Source of the DNA: Heliocidaris tuberculata
Lineage: Eukaryota; Echinodermata; Echinoidea; Camarodonta; Echinometridae
Direction of reading: 5' to 3'
NCBI GenBank assembly: GCA_025618425.1
Contig: CM046851.1
Location: forward strand, 5,952,561 to 6,016,560
DNA: 64,000 nt
The notes under the pieces are model-generated. The model did not search any database. It was not told where the DNA came from and saw only the letters and a program-made list of their open reading frames with translations. Positions 34,373 through 45,880 of the stretch are shown here, in pieces. The stretch's first letter is position 1, and each line of letters begins with the position of its first letter. A program made the translations under genes and the position numbers.

Positions 34373-34532
34373 AGAACAATAGTTGGAGCGATCAACGCTG
34401 TCCTTATGTCGGGGAAAGATGTCGTGGTATGTTGTATTGGGATTTGCTTCTCATGTAACTAAGAATCGCGTTTAGACAGATTATTATTGATGAATGGGAC
34501 CAATAGTGGAAATGGTAGAGAAAAACTGCAGC

Positions 34533-34752
34533 CCCCCCCCCCCCCCCCCCCCTTGCGTTAAAACAAAGAAAATAAAAGGCACATTCTAGCGATAGTCCAC
34601 ATTCAGTTCATTTCTTTCTTTCTCAAGCTGGAAACATCGTACCAAGCAGGATTCCTCATTGAGACGGGGGGGGGGGGGGGGGGGGGACGAAGAGAGAGAC
34701 AGAGAGAGACAGAGAGACAGAGAGAAAGAGAGATAGAGAGAGGGGGGGGGAG
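34533..34752. repeat. Paired poly-C and poly-G runs with GA tract
   Basis: A C run of about 20 bp (34533-34552) is followed about 115 bp later by a G run of similar length (34667-34686), then (GA)n-like sequence and a second G run. The G-strand could form quadruplexes. Confidence 0.85.
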
Positions 34753-35041
34753 GGTAGGGGGTGAATCATAACAAAAACGCCGAGGCTAATAGCCCATCGT
34801 GTACATTCTGCTTCACTCAGATCACCATATTGCAAACTTCTTTCAACTTACTTTTCTTGCTCTATTTCTACAATTTCTAATTAATTGTGTCTCAAATTGT
34901 ATAAAAATACATTAACTTTAAGGGATCGACGCCCCCAATGATGTTTCACGATGTTTTGTCCTGTAAGAAAGTCATTTCAGAACATCTGCAAAGCTCCGCT
35001 AGCAGCAGACGCCTTCCTAGCAACGCTATGCTAGGCTTCGG

Positions 35042-35537
35042 TATAGGGCACACACGGGTAATTCGGCCCCCCATAGTAACACGTGTTAAATTGAAGCACA
35101 TCAAAAATTCATATTTAAATAGTCTCTCTACAAAAATTGTTTTAACTGACAGAGTAGCAACTACACTGATGGTACTACAAAATTAGGTACTTTATTTGGG
35201 CACTTAAACGGCTACATCAAATACAAATACGAAAAAATACGAAATGCGAAGGCTGAAACGAGGCTAATCTCGAACTACGACTTTTCACTGCTGTGAACAG
35301 TAGAAATGCACTGCAGATCAAATAATTCCTCTAAAATACCCAAAGGCGTCCAAGATTCCAGATAGGGGTGAAATATGAAAGAATGTGACTTCCAAACACC
35401 ATTTCTCTTGAAAAGATTTACAGCCGACTAGTATTCAATTTTATATGAATATTTTTGATCAGCTACCATTACGTCATCTTACTTACGCTAGTCCCAAATT
35501 CATCGGCAGCGGATGAATTACTCGTGTGTGCCCTATA
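35042..35537. mobile_element. MITE-like element with ~22-bp TIRs
   Basis: It starts TATAGGGCACACACGGGTAA and ends with the complement of TATAGGGCACACACGAGTAA (one mismatch). The 496-bp body encodes nothing recognisable. A TA target duplication is possible because TA is part of the terminus, but it cannot be proven here. Confidence 0.65.
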
Positions 35538-35878
35538 GTTCCTTTTCACGTACATTCTCTATGCGAGGGAACTATTTGAAGCTCCATGAAATGACTGACC
35601 AATGAGAAGCGACCTCCAGTGTCGCGATTTTCTGTATGTATAGCCTGATGTATAGCTCTGGTTAGTTGTCACCAGCGCCATCTCTTGGACCGTATTTTAA
35701 AGAGCTTAGTTCCTAAATGGACTAAATCCAGTTTTGACCAAAACTGATGTTTGAATATAAATGTGCGTATCTCGATCAAAGAAATCAAATGTGCTAAATT
35801 GCATTAAAAAAGTTATGGGTCGAAGAAATTTCGATCAAAGTTTGTTTCATTCCACACTGTTCCAAAAGGAATTAAATC

Positions 35879-35960
35879 CAGGGGCCCGTTGCACAAAAAC
35901 TTGCGTTTAATCGCAACTCCTAAAAATCAAACGCAAGTCCTTAATGCGCACTTCTGATTG
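35879..35960. repeat. Possible left end of a dispersed MITE
   Basis: GGGGCCCGTTGCACAAAAAC followed by an internal inverted pair (TTGCGTTTAATCGCAA... / ...AAACGCAAG). The right end is not found. From family memory, GGGCCCGTTGCA starts occur in invertebrate MITEs; this is weak evidence. Confidence 0.3.
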
Positions 35961-36761
35961 GAAGAAAAAGAAGAAAAAAGAAAAACAAAGAATAACATAA
36001 GGAAGTAAGAGAAGAAGATAAGAAGGATAATACAAAGATAGCATAAAGAAAGATAGAAAGTTAAGAAGATAGAACAAAACAAAGCAACTTATAAATAGCA
36101 CGGGAATGGGGGCAGCAGAAACCATGGAAACAAATGCGCGTAGCAGATGCTATGCCGTCTTGCTGCTGTAATATGAACGCTATCAGAAGCTGATCTGATA
36201 TATATATATATATATATTTCTTTTTAGCATTATGATTGCATAATTTTCTTTCTGTGTTACGCTCAATTCTCTCACCTGAAAACTTGATCCTTTGTGAAAA
36301 TTTACATTTTAATTGGTTAACTTCTTTTTTTTTTCTTTTTTTTTTGTTGCTGTTGTTGTTGCTCTGAGTATACCTATCATTTCAAGGATATTCCATGAAA
36401 ATGGGATTACTAGCTGACTAGGCAAATATAAACGAATCCTAGACTATATATCTAACAAGGAAATACATGTTTAACCTAAATACAACTAGAATTAAAATGG
36501 CTTTTCTTATTCGAAACTTAGGCACTCTAGAAATGATCAAGACAACAGGATTACTGCCTTCACAAACTAATACCTGAACAATACCTTATTTTCTTCGACA
36601 ATGTAAACGAATGTGCCAAACTACAAGCTTCCTCGTAATTGTTCTATCCACATAATAGGGTTGTTATGGCATACATGTTTTTTTTTTTTTTAAATAAATA
36701 GTTCTATTGTTCGTATGTCAATATAACTAACGTTTTCTGGTGTAAAAGGACTAAGTATGAT

Positions 36762-38998
36762 AGTACAGGTTTTCTCGGTCAAATTCGCAAAATTAGCTTC
36801 CAAATTTATTTTCAAACGCTCGTATTCGAGCGATTTGCTTTTCCCGTTTTCTCCATTGGTTCATATCAGTTTTCAATCGTTCAAATTCATTTTCGAGCGT
36901 CGAAGAAAGTTCTTCGAACATCCAGATTAATTTATCGTCGTTCAATTTAAAGAGGCCAAAGCGCCATTCGAATTCATTTCCGACGTCTTGGGGGTGGATT
37001 CTTACTCGAGTTTTACTTTCCTTTTCATTGATAGGCAGTCGAATTAGCAGTATGCTCATTCGTTTTCAATCAGGTACAATAATTACAGAAAATAGCCTGG
37101 CTTTGACTTTTTAATGAATCTAACTTCTCCAATTGTTTTCGTCATTTAAGCATCCTAATGTTTTCAAATGTAATTTTGTTGATGCAAAATGATGAAGTCA
37201 TCTAATTATATGGTGTCAAGACGAATTATTGGACTACCGTTAATTTTTCATATACTGTACTCTCTATAAAGAAGTGAATTTGCCACTCGACGTTAACAGT
37301 GGTGGAACTTTCACTCCAAATTGAGTGGTAAAGCAGTCCCTTTTGAATGAGCATGCCGATATTTCTTCCTCAGCCGTCTCACTCACTGACAGAGCGAGCC
37401 TGTTTTCCCCTCAATGTCGTATGCAAACTGAATTATTGATGCAAGGCAACCATTGACAAGCTGCTTAAAATTCATTGTCAGTGTCATTTCTTTGTTGTGA
37501 ACAAAACTATAGGCACCATTCTCGAAAAAGAGTGGTTAATACTCTAAAGAACCAGAACCAAGTTACAACGTGCAAACTAATATATATTACAACGTATCGG
37601 TACTGGTTGGTCTTTAGGCAGGAAAATTAGCATAATTCTCATATTTAAGTGATATAGGAGTTTGTAATGACTCATTTTGATAGATTATTTCTTGATTAAG
37701 TTGTTTTGCCAAGAATGAGTGGTTACATTTCATAATTTATTAGGGATTGTGTTGTTTTAATGAAAGTGTTAGTTTACTAACTGTTACATCAATGATTTGT
37801 TATATGGATAGATAGTGTAGTACAACCCTAAAGTGATAAGAATGTGTGCTTCGGACTAGCTATCATACTGTATGCGCCCCCATCATGACCCGATGGATTT
37901 CACCGAGGTTTCATCTGGCATTTACTCTGCGACCTATGCTCTAATCATGCTGAGATGTTACACATCTAAGCGCAGCAACATACAAATCTTCAGAGCTGAT
38001 CGATTGCCATCGACGGATGAGTGGTTGCTGGTAGGCCTGGTGGTGTGCAGTAATTGATGGTTGGTGGTTGGTGGTTGTCGATACTCAATACTCTTGAGAC
38101 CGAGTTTGATGATTTCACTCAGAAAGGAGTGAATTATATCCACTTTATCCACATGATGATAATTTTTTCACTCTTTAAAGGATTGGTGTTTCACTCTTTC
38201 CTGAGTGAAATAGTTACCACACTTGTTTCACTCGAAAAAGGGTTGTCCCTCATTTAACTTCTTGTGAGAGTGGAATTTCATTCTCTTTTGAGTGCTTTTT
38301 TTACTCTTTTACATTTAGAGAGTATCGTTTCAAAATGTGTAGAGCATATTCAAAGTAGCCTGTCACATCATAATGTCTGTCTTTTTTTATGTTGTCTTAT
38401 TTTATTTTTTCAGTTGATCATTCGCTTTTTTATTATTTTGTTTTTGATAATCACAGGGCAACCGAAATAGGAGGTGTGCTAACGGGGCTCGAGTAACCCT
38501 ACTTCATAGTCAGAAATCGTTCCGCGGCGCTTGCGTTTGTTTATTAACTTTGTTATGTTCCAAGATTTTACATTTTTAGAGAGTATATATCACAGTTCAT
38601 CATTATTTTATTCCTGATCTATGACTTTATAAATTGTTTCTAAATTTTATCTTGTAAAAACAATTATTCTAAAATTAAAAGGGAAGGAGTGCATTGTTAA
38701 ATCCATAGCTTTAAATTAAGAACATGCTTGTCTATTGATGAAATCGAATTCCCAAATTTTCGCGATCCGAAGCTCGAGTGAATTTTGAATGCTAATTGGC
38801 TAAAATACTAATTTGAATGCTCATTCTATCAAAATGCACGATGAAATTATGCGATCTCTTGCCCTAAAAATTAAATTGAATGCTCATTTTATGCAATTGA
38901 ATGTCGATCTTCATGATCATCCAAATTCAAATGAAATCGAGCTACTGTGCATCAATTTGGCTGCTGTTTTGATGAATTTGGCTGGGAAAACCTATATT
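36762..38998. mobile_element. Second TU-like foldback element
   Basis: Left end AGTACAGGTTTTCTCGGTCA and right end (TGGCTGGGAAAACCTATATT) are inverted relatives of the termini of 17316-18507. The arms again carry ATTCAAATTCATTTTCGAGCG-like units on the left and TTGAATGCTCATT-like units on the right (near 38782, 38812 and 38876). The left arm contains an 88-codon - strand frame (36793-37059) with a protein-like composition, but it lies in repeat units of about 15 bp, a multiple of three, so I do not call it a gene. The middle (37100-38700) holds unrelated sequence including the TTTCACTC cluster. Two independent half-elements cannot be excluded. Confidence 0.5.
38112..38312. repeat. Cluster of TTTCACTC / GAGTGAAA motifs
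   Basis: TTTCACTC or its complement recurs around 38114, 38166, 38188, 38202 and 38227, with related forms GGAGTGAA, GAGAGTGGAA and TTTGAGTG up to 38295. One more copy lies at 37308 with GAGTGG nearby. Function unknown. Confidence 0.55.
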
Positions 38999-39108
38999 AT
39001 AAAGAAAACTTTGACGCAGTCCACTCTAGTTCCCATGTAGTCGTATCTGTATTTCTTATCTAATGTAATAACATTTCGTTCTGGACAGGATCATATATCA
39101 CGGTTATA

Positions 39109-39111
<3 letters not shown>

Positions 39112-39199
<88 letters not shown>
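39112..39199. repeat. (TA)n microsatellite
   Basis: About 44 uninterrupted TA units. Confidence 0.96.
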
Positions 39200-39202
<3 letters not shown>

Positions 39203-40164
39203 ATTATAAAGGAAAAGGCTTCCAAAAATGTGTGGATCTGTAAATAAACTGTTGTTGGAACAATGCATGGTATTTGTCTGGATTTGACATAAAGAATAAA
39301 GAAAATGAATTCTAGAAATATAACAAACATAAGAGAAACAGAGACAGAGACAAAGACAAATAATAGTACAGTTCAGTTTACTTGATTCCATCTTTATTAA
39401 AGAATTACATCAACAAAACATGCAATTTCAAATTTAAGAATGTACACAATATTGGAATAATACATTTGCAGATATATTACTATAACGGAATAAGATACTG
39501 CTGTTAAAAAAAAAAAGAATACGTGTTGTCTAGACAGCTTCATAAGTAATTTTGAATTTAATGAATATACATTTGAAAAAAGAACCAATATGAATTTAAT
39601 ATGAGAAACAAACATTTTTAAAAAGAAGAAGAGATATAGGTGAAGGGAGATATAAATATAGAAGGTAAGAGAGAGAGAGAGAGAGACGGGGTGGATGGGA
39701 AGAGAGAGGTAAAGGAGAGATAGGTTTATGATAAAGGTCTAGACCATCATATACACACGAAATCGAGTAAAGAGAGGAGGGGAAAGAGAGAGAGATAGAA
39801 GTACTTAACTACAAAAAAATCACACGAAAACAAGACTTTATTATGAATAATTATGTGAGAAACAGAACAGCGATATTAAGTGACAGTAACAAAAACGTCA
39901 ATCTAACTGCATTTTGTAAGGAAATACACCTTCTTATTTTCTATGTATACCCTACAGCAAAGTCCTCAATCCCTGAGCCCTTTCCAATTCTTCCCAAATT
40001 GCAACACGTCACATCAAAATCCCTTGACTACCCTCACGCGGAATCAGTAGGCCACGTGACCATCACACGTGACCTCACACATAACGATTACGATAATGAG
40101 ATTTTCAATTATAAAATGTGCACCCTACCATGTTGTGTGCACGTGTGAGTTTGATGATGTATGT
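39200..40164. other. Non-coding stretch, nothing recognised
   Basis: AT-rich with (GA)n near 39668-39688. A 101-codon frame at 39843-40148 has no recognisable domain or splice context. Confidence 0.4.
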
Positions 40165-40437
40165 TAATATAGGTTTCCTGGTCAAATCAGCAATATTAGC
40201 TTTCAAATTCATTTTTTTTAAACGTATTCAAGAGATTTGCTCGTCCCGTTTACTCCTTTGGTTCATATTAGTTTTCAGTCGTTCATATTCCAAATTTTTC
40301 AGCTTCCAAAAATGTGCTTCGAACATCCAAATTAATTATTCGTCGTTCAATTTAAAGAGGCCAAAGTGTCATTCAAATTCATTTACGATGACTTGGGTGC
40401 GGATCCTTGCTCGAGTTTTCCTTTACCAATAGGCAAT
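40165..40437. repeat. Solo left arm of TU-like element
   Basis: It starts TATAGGTTTCCTGGTCAAAT and follows the left arm of the 36762 element for about 270 bp (shared GGTTCATATnAGTTTTC, CTTCGAACATCCA, TTTAAAGAGGCCAAAG and GCTCGAGTTTTnCTTT). No matching right end follows. The - strand frame seen in the other copy is broken here. Confidence 0.65.
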
Positions 40438-40450
40438 AATATATACATAC

Positions 40451-40487
<37 letters not shown>
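40438..40487. repeat. (TA)n microsatellite
   Basis: TA-rich tract next to the end of the TU-like arm. Confidence 0.9.
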
Positions 40488-40491
<4 letters not shown>

Positions 40492-40783
40492 ACAGGCAGA
40501 AAATTTTTCAATCCCTTTAGAAAAGTTGGAGTTCTGATAAATGTAAAATATAATTTTTATCATTTCTTTGTATGTTATTCCTTAACTGAAGAATATCATA
40601 GTAGGAATTTTACATTTTTCTTGAAATGTTCTTATAATCCAAATATCACTGGAAATGGTTGAAAACTTGGGATTAAATCATGGATATTATACACTAATTG
40701 GAGATAGAAGCAGTTTGTACTGGACAAAGAACATGAGTTTACCAAATGTACATGCACATATTCTTAACCCCCCCCCCCCCCCA

Positions 40784-40816
<33 letters not shown>

Positions 40817-40855
40817 AAAACACTAATGTGTAGACAAATCGTTTAAATGTAATCA

Positions 40856-41087
40856 TACACTGTAAAACAATTTTTTTTTTTAAATACCCGTTTTCCACAG
40901 TTTTTTAAACCGGAAATCAGCATATATTTACAGTAAAATTATGTAAATATATGCTGATTTCCGGTAAACCAAAAAAAAAAAAAAAAAAAAAATCCTGTTG
41001 TTTTACAGGAAAAGACTGTAAACGGCATTAACTTGTAATTTCAAGGGCTAAAGATCCTGTAGTTCTACAATTATTCAAAACAGTGTA
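40856..41087. mobile_element. MITE with TACACTGT ends and perfect inner hairpin
   Basis: The ends are TACACTGT and ACAGTGTA, consistent with a TA-target element. CTGTAAAACAA at the left has its complement at about 40999-41009. The core is a perfect 23-bp inverted repeat with an 11-nt loop (40909-40965), flanked by T-rich and A-rich runs that can also pair. Confidence 0.65.
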
Positions 41088-41499
41088 CGGACATATAAGA
41101 GAGCAATAAACACCAATCCTCAAGCCAGAAAAGAACGTTACTCCCACTTTTACACCGTTGTACATACCCTAATGAAACTTTAATTACAACCCGCAGTTGT
41201 AAGTACACCGCCTCCGCAATATCTAACCTCACTCGCACTAAGGACTACCTCTTAATGCATTTTAGTATTTTGAATAATTGACGTGAGAAGAAATAGGCGC
41301 CTCATATAATTAGGCTTTCAAGTGTAACCGCTTGTCAGTGGTGATGTTTAAGTATACGCAGCAAAACAGTTCTGGAAATGTCCTGTATTTGGTGCTATGA
41401 TGCACAAAATAGCTTGGTTTTACTTTATGTATTAATGGTATGAAGACAGTGACAGATTAGTATCAGCAGGAGTTGGGGGGGGGGGGGCGCGGGGGTACT

Positions 41500-41795
41500 C
41501 GTTTTTCCGAGAATTCGTTTTCCGAAGGTTCATACATCCGAAGTTTAGTAATTCCGAAAAACAAATTTCCCATAGAAGGGGTTCATAATTCTGAACACTA
41601 AATAGGGTTCATAATTCCGAATATTTGATGCATTACTCCGTTCACTATTCCGAAGATTCGTAACTGCAAAAGTGCAATTAGAGCCCTACATAACCTTTTC
41701 GGTATTATGAACCTTCGAAAATATGAACCTTCTTCATTTTCGGAAATATGAGCCCTATTTCATTTTTCGGAATTACGAACCGTCGGAGGATTATA
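41500..41795. repeat. Palindromic cluster of TTCATAATTCCGAA units
   Basis: The left half has repeated TTCATAATTCCGAA-like units (for example around 41528, 41580 and 41608). The right half has the same unit inverted (TTCGGTATTATGAACC, TTCGGAAATATGAGCC, TTCGGAATTACGAACC). The whole block is therefore a degenerate large palindrome made of a short repeated word. Confidence 0.65.
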
Positions 41796-42772
41796 ATAAT
41801 TTCTACAAGTATTTATAGTGAAAAAGAAATGCCTTTATTTGCCCTAATCTGGTTCTTTAAAGTAGTGTCAAATCACTTCAATTATCATTATAGTGATACC
41901 TTCAATCATCAACAACTCTCTCTCAATCTAAAGTCCGCCTCTCTTCATGCATAAATGCAAATTCATGAATTAAGAAACCTTTTATTATGATGAATATAAT
42001 TTGGAAACATGCATAATTATGGTATGCCTAAACTGTGTACTTCATGTATCACATTCGGGAAGATAACTCGTTGTAATAAGCACTTGCTACATAGTACATT
42101 TCACACGCACAATGTGTATTTTCAAGTACTGCATAATTACCTTCACCTTTTATCTGAATTACACTTGTATTCATGAGAGGATTTGTTGTTGTTGTTGTTT
42201 ACTCAATGTCATTAGATCACTGATACTTGCCTTTGCATGTTTGAAGAGTGCACTGAGAAGTCTTTGACTCACTATTCGAGTAAAAAGGTTACCTGCACGT
42301 ACCATAATGTGCATATGGGAATAGCTTTCACATAAATGATAACTAAACTGACAACGGTTATCATCATATTGATGATGTTATTATAATAATGAAAAAAAGT
42401 TAATGAGATAGTATTGATAATGGGGTATGATGAGTTGTCACAGCTACAGCCAAACTTTCCACATTATTTAGAATGCTACTCACCAAATTCCTTTATCGAT
42501 AATTTAGAACAATTAACATGAGCATGAAAAAAAATGAGGATGGAAAATATAAAAATCTTGATGATTGAATAAAATGACTTATCACCCAGGAAAACAGTTC
42601 ACAGTGTTTTTTTAAGGACACCCTGAAAAAATACGCAATAACAACGAAATGTAAACAAAGCGAAGGGAAGGAGGGTGGGGTATGACGAGTTATCACAGTT
42701 ACAGTTCAAACGTTTCACTGGCATATTTAGAATGCTATTCACCAAATTCATTTATTGATAGTTAAGAACAAT

Positions 42773-42818
<46 letters not shown>

Positions 42819-42949
42819 TGAAAGTGGTGATTGCTATTATGTTTAGATGGAAAGAGGTATCACAATCCCCAAATATATGCTTAAAGTAAAGAGGTAAGGG
42901 CTTAGCAAACTTCGACTTGACATCATTCGTAGGTTTGGTGGTTTGATGG
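41796..42949. other. Non-coding stretch with one local duplication
   Basis: GGTATGAnGAGTTnTCACAG...AATGCTAnTCACCAAATTC occurs at about 42422-42490 and again at 42678-42750, a diverged local duplication. A (TA)n tract is at 42776-42814. No gene seen. Confidence 0.5.
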
Positions 42950-43146
42950 TTTACTATAGTATTTTACCTGACTGCTAAGAAAGCATGTGTATGCTTGTAA
43001 GTGAGCAACCAGGGGACCGACGGCTCAAAGTCCTCTCCGAAGGACTTGGTAATGAGAATTAATGCCTTTCCAAAGGGCACTAGTGCATCCACTTAGTTTC
43101 GAGCCCAGGTCCTCCCACTTGCTCTACCACTGAGCCATTGCTCCTC
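42950..43146 (-). repeat. tRNA-derived SINE, reverse-strand copy
   Basis: Read on the - strand: A box AATGGCTCAGTGGTAGAGC, B box GGGCTCGAAACT, then GTGCCCTTTGG, CATTACCAAGTCC, CCCTGGTTG and ACTTACAAGCA. These occur in the same order as in the + copy at 6008-6240. The tail fades into an ACCATCAAACC sequence near 42950. Confidence 0.68.
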
Positions 43147-43440
43147 TCGAAGAAACTACAAAAGTTGCTTGTATTTTCCCCCTTTCCTTCAATTATTGGT
43201 GTAAAGTTACAACCTGAGGGAATGCATGCACTTTCCTCTTGTCTGCATTTCACCCCTAAACCCCCCCCCCCCCCCCCCCCCATCATAGTTTGTCAACCTT
43301 TTATTCAACCAACAACACGCATCGCAAACATGGCAAATGCTTTGGGCTCTCTTCCTGATGTTATTTACTAATACCTTTTTCAGTTAGCCTTCAATACATT
43401 ATTCTAAGTAATGGTATCTCCCAATTTACTGCACTTTAAT

Positions 43441-43860
43441 CAGTCAGACCCAACTTCGGAAAACCGAACACAGGTATATACTCCGAAAACGGCGTATGAA
43501 TATAGAGCCCTCATCGTTCAGTGCGAGGCAGCGTGTACAAAAGGCATGGGGAAAATCTTGCAAAGTCAACCTGCCAACGAAATATATATTTTTTAAAATA
43601 ATGCTGGGTGTCAAATATTTTCAAAATCCTTGAATAATTCGTCATATGAAATGACTTTAAAACATTTGAAATTAATATATCCTCAGCATTATTTTTGAAA
43701 AAATATATTATCAAGAGCAGGTCGACATTGCACGATTTTGCACATGCCTTTTGTACACACTGTCTCGCAAAGAACGATGAAGGCTCTATATTCATCTTGC
43801 TCCATTCGCCGTTTTCGGAGTATATACCTGTGCTCGGTTTCCCAGAGTTGGGTCTGACTG
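43441..43860. mobile_element. Foldback element with ~190-bp arms
   Basis: The ends are CAGTCAGACCCAACTT and its complement. The arms stay similar almost to the centre (shared GGTATATACTCCGAAAACGG, ATAGAGCC and TGTACAAAAGGCATG). TTAA follows the right end and TTTAAT precedes the left end, so a TTAA target is likely but off by one base. The related frames on the two strands simply reflect the palindrome. Confidence 0.72.
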
Positions 43861-44239
43861 TTAACCCATCTAGGGAATGTAATGTCTACCATTTCCATGA
43901 ATTTTTCTCGCTTTAATCATCTCACCTTCACGGAGATCGAGCCTCACCTACAAAATAATTAACCTGTTGCTTCGAAGAATAAAATATCGCAGGCAGAAAA
44001 AAGCACGCCCCAACACGGCGCGTACCGTTAATATCCCATTTTCCTCCAGGCAATCAAAATTGCTCCTGCATTATCATCTACTAGTAAGATGAATACGGTG
44101 GTGATACAAGGGAAGACATGAAAGCTTAGTAATGATCTTCTACAAAGATAGGTATTCGACCGAGCATAGGATTTTATAATCATTATCTAACAGACAATTC
44201 GCATGTGAGGAAAAGTATATTTTTGTATGATTTTTACAG

Positions 44240-44414
44240 AAGGCGAGCGGTTGCTACACTCGCGACAGAAATCAGTCTGAAACTTGGATCATAACGCTTG
44301 TGCAAGAGAACAAGATGGTATTGGCGTTCAACCTCCGGTCCTACTCATTGAGGCCTTCATCAAGTGTCTTCGTTTTATTTTTCTGCGTCCTCCTGACCTA
44401 CGAGCGAGTTGCAG
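44240..44414 (+). CDS. Candidate host exon encoding a signal peptide
   Basis: The segment is bounded by an acceptor-like GATTTTTACAG (ending 44239) and a strong donor-like GCAG|GTATGT (GT at 44415). The ATG is at 44315 in a good context (AAG before, G after). The 33 codons to the donor have a short polar/basic N-terminus (MVLAFNLRSYSLRPSS), a hydrophobic core (VFVLFFCVLL) and a polar end, like a secretory signal peptide. The exon ends in phase 1, common for signal-peptide exons joined to extracellular modules. Coding part 44315-44414; 44240-44314 would be 5' UTR. No downstream partner exon is recognised, so the protein is unknown and the call tentative. Confidence 0.35.
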
Positions 44415-44774
44415 GTATGTATTTCATTGATTTTAAACTACATGTGAATGTCTATTTACCCGAGTTGTCCAGCGTAAACAGAAATACGAACATATTAGTA
44501 ATATCATTTAAAGTAGATGCATGCATCGGTTGATGTGTTTATTCAAAATTTCATTTCACCCTAATAGAAAAATGACTCAAATCAAGTAAAATGGATAACA
44601 TGATCAAACGCGGGGTGCACTTTATGAATATTTATTGATTTTTTTTCTCTCTCTTTTCGCTTTGTCTGGGTGTCTTTTGAGTGTGTGGTGCAGGTATATA
44701 TGAGGAACAGCAAAAACAACCAAAAGATATACCTTTTACATTTTGCATGGAACTATCTACCTTACATTAAATTG

Positions 44775-44950
44775 CAAAGAGAATTTGAACGGAAAACCAA
44801 GGTTTAAATCCCATGAAGACATTGTTGTAAGAAAAATGTACTTCTAAAAGATAAAGTTTATAATTATGAAACTGTAAAGAGAATTTGAACGTAAAAACCA
44901 ATGTTCGAAATCCAAGAAGACGTTGTATTAAATAAAAATGTACTTTGAAT
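44775..44950. repeat. Two-copy tandem duplication, ~99-bp unit
   Basis: AAAGAGAATTTGAACGnAAAA...GAAGACnTTGT...AAAATGTACTT occurs at about 44776 and 44875 with moderate divergence. Confidence 0.7.
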
Positions 44951-45410
44951 AGTTACTGTTTTTTATTTAATGCGATAATGGGGTTCCGTTAGCATCGGGT
45001 ATTTTATAAGAAATTCTTGAACTATTCACATGTAAAAGAGAACCACATAAAAACATATAAGACCTACAGGAGAAGGAAAAAAAATCGATATCCAGCACAA
45101 AAACAAAAAAAAAAACAAGAAAGAAAACAAGAAAAAAAAAATGTTAAGTGACATGAGAGTTCAGCCTATCTGATGATGCTGAAGTGAAATGCGTAAAAAT
45201 CATCTGACTACTATGTGGAAATATTCTCATTATATGATAATTATGATAATTATGAATATGATGATGATGTTATTGTTATAATGTTATTTGACATTATAAA
45301 ACAAGATTTAATTACAAAAGAAAATAACAATAACATTACGAGACAAAAGAAAAAAAAAGTTTTTTTTTAAATGAATAGGATAACAATCTGGCCCCATTTT
45401 TAAACATGAT

Positions 45411-45880
45411 AAAGGAAAAGTCCAGTCCAAGAATTACTTCAATTGTTTTGATTGAAGCAGTAAAATAAGACCCACAGATCAAAAATGGTTTGAGAAAAAT
45501 AGGACAACTATTAAGAAGGTTATGAATTTTACAGTGGCACGAAAAGCTATGGAAAACAATGGAAATCACAACTCACCAATTATTTTGTTTATACTGATAA
45601 TACGAATTCTCAATTTTTGTCCATGAATAAGATTTTCCCTTAACTTGAACCAAGTTAAATCTATAGTAATATGTTTATGCATGTTTGACCCGGTGACATC
45701 ACAAGCTCATTACTATTAAAGTTGCCGATTTGTCGAGTGATTTCTATTGTTTCCCTAATTTTTCGTGCCACTAAAACAACTTTCTTATTACTTGTCAAAA
45801 CTTTTTTTGATCTGTTGGTCTGACTTTTCTGCTTCTTTAAAAACCAAGTAATTATTGGGTCGAACTTCCCCTTTTAGGGG
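45411..45880. mobile_element. Foldback (MITE-like) element, ~150-bp arms
   Basis: Left AAAGGAAAAGTCCAGTCCAA and right complement (AAAAGGGGAAGTTCGACCCA) start arms sharing AATTACTT, GAAGCAG, CAGATCAAAAA, TAAGAAGGTTAT-like words and GTGGCACGAAAA. It resembles the AGGGnAATCC foldbacks at 10780 and 63952 in layout. Target duplication unclear. Confidence 0.6.

Noticed and set aside
37872..38057. 61-codon frame with fairly complex composition
   Set aside because: It lies in the middle of the TU-like element; no homology recognised and no supporting start or splice context.
39843..40148. 101-codon + strand frame
   Set aside because: AT-rich unique sequence with no recognisable domain; chance length in a 64-kb window.
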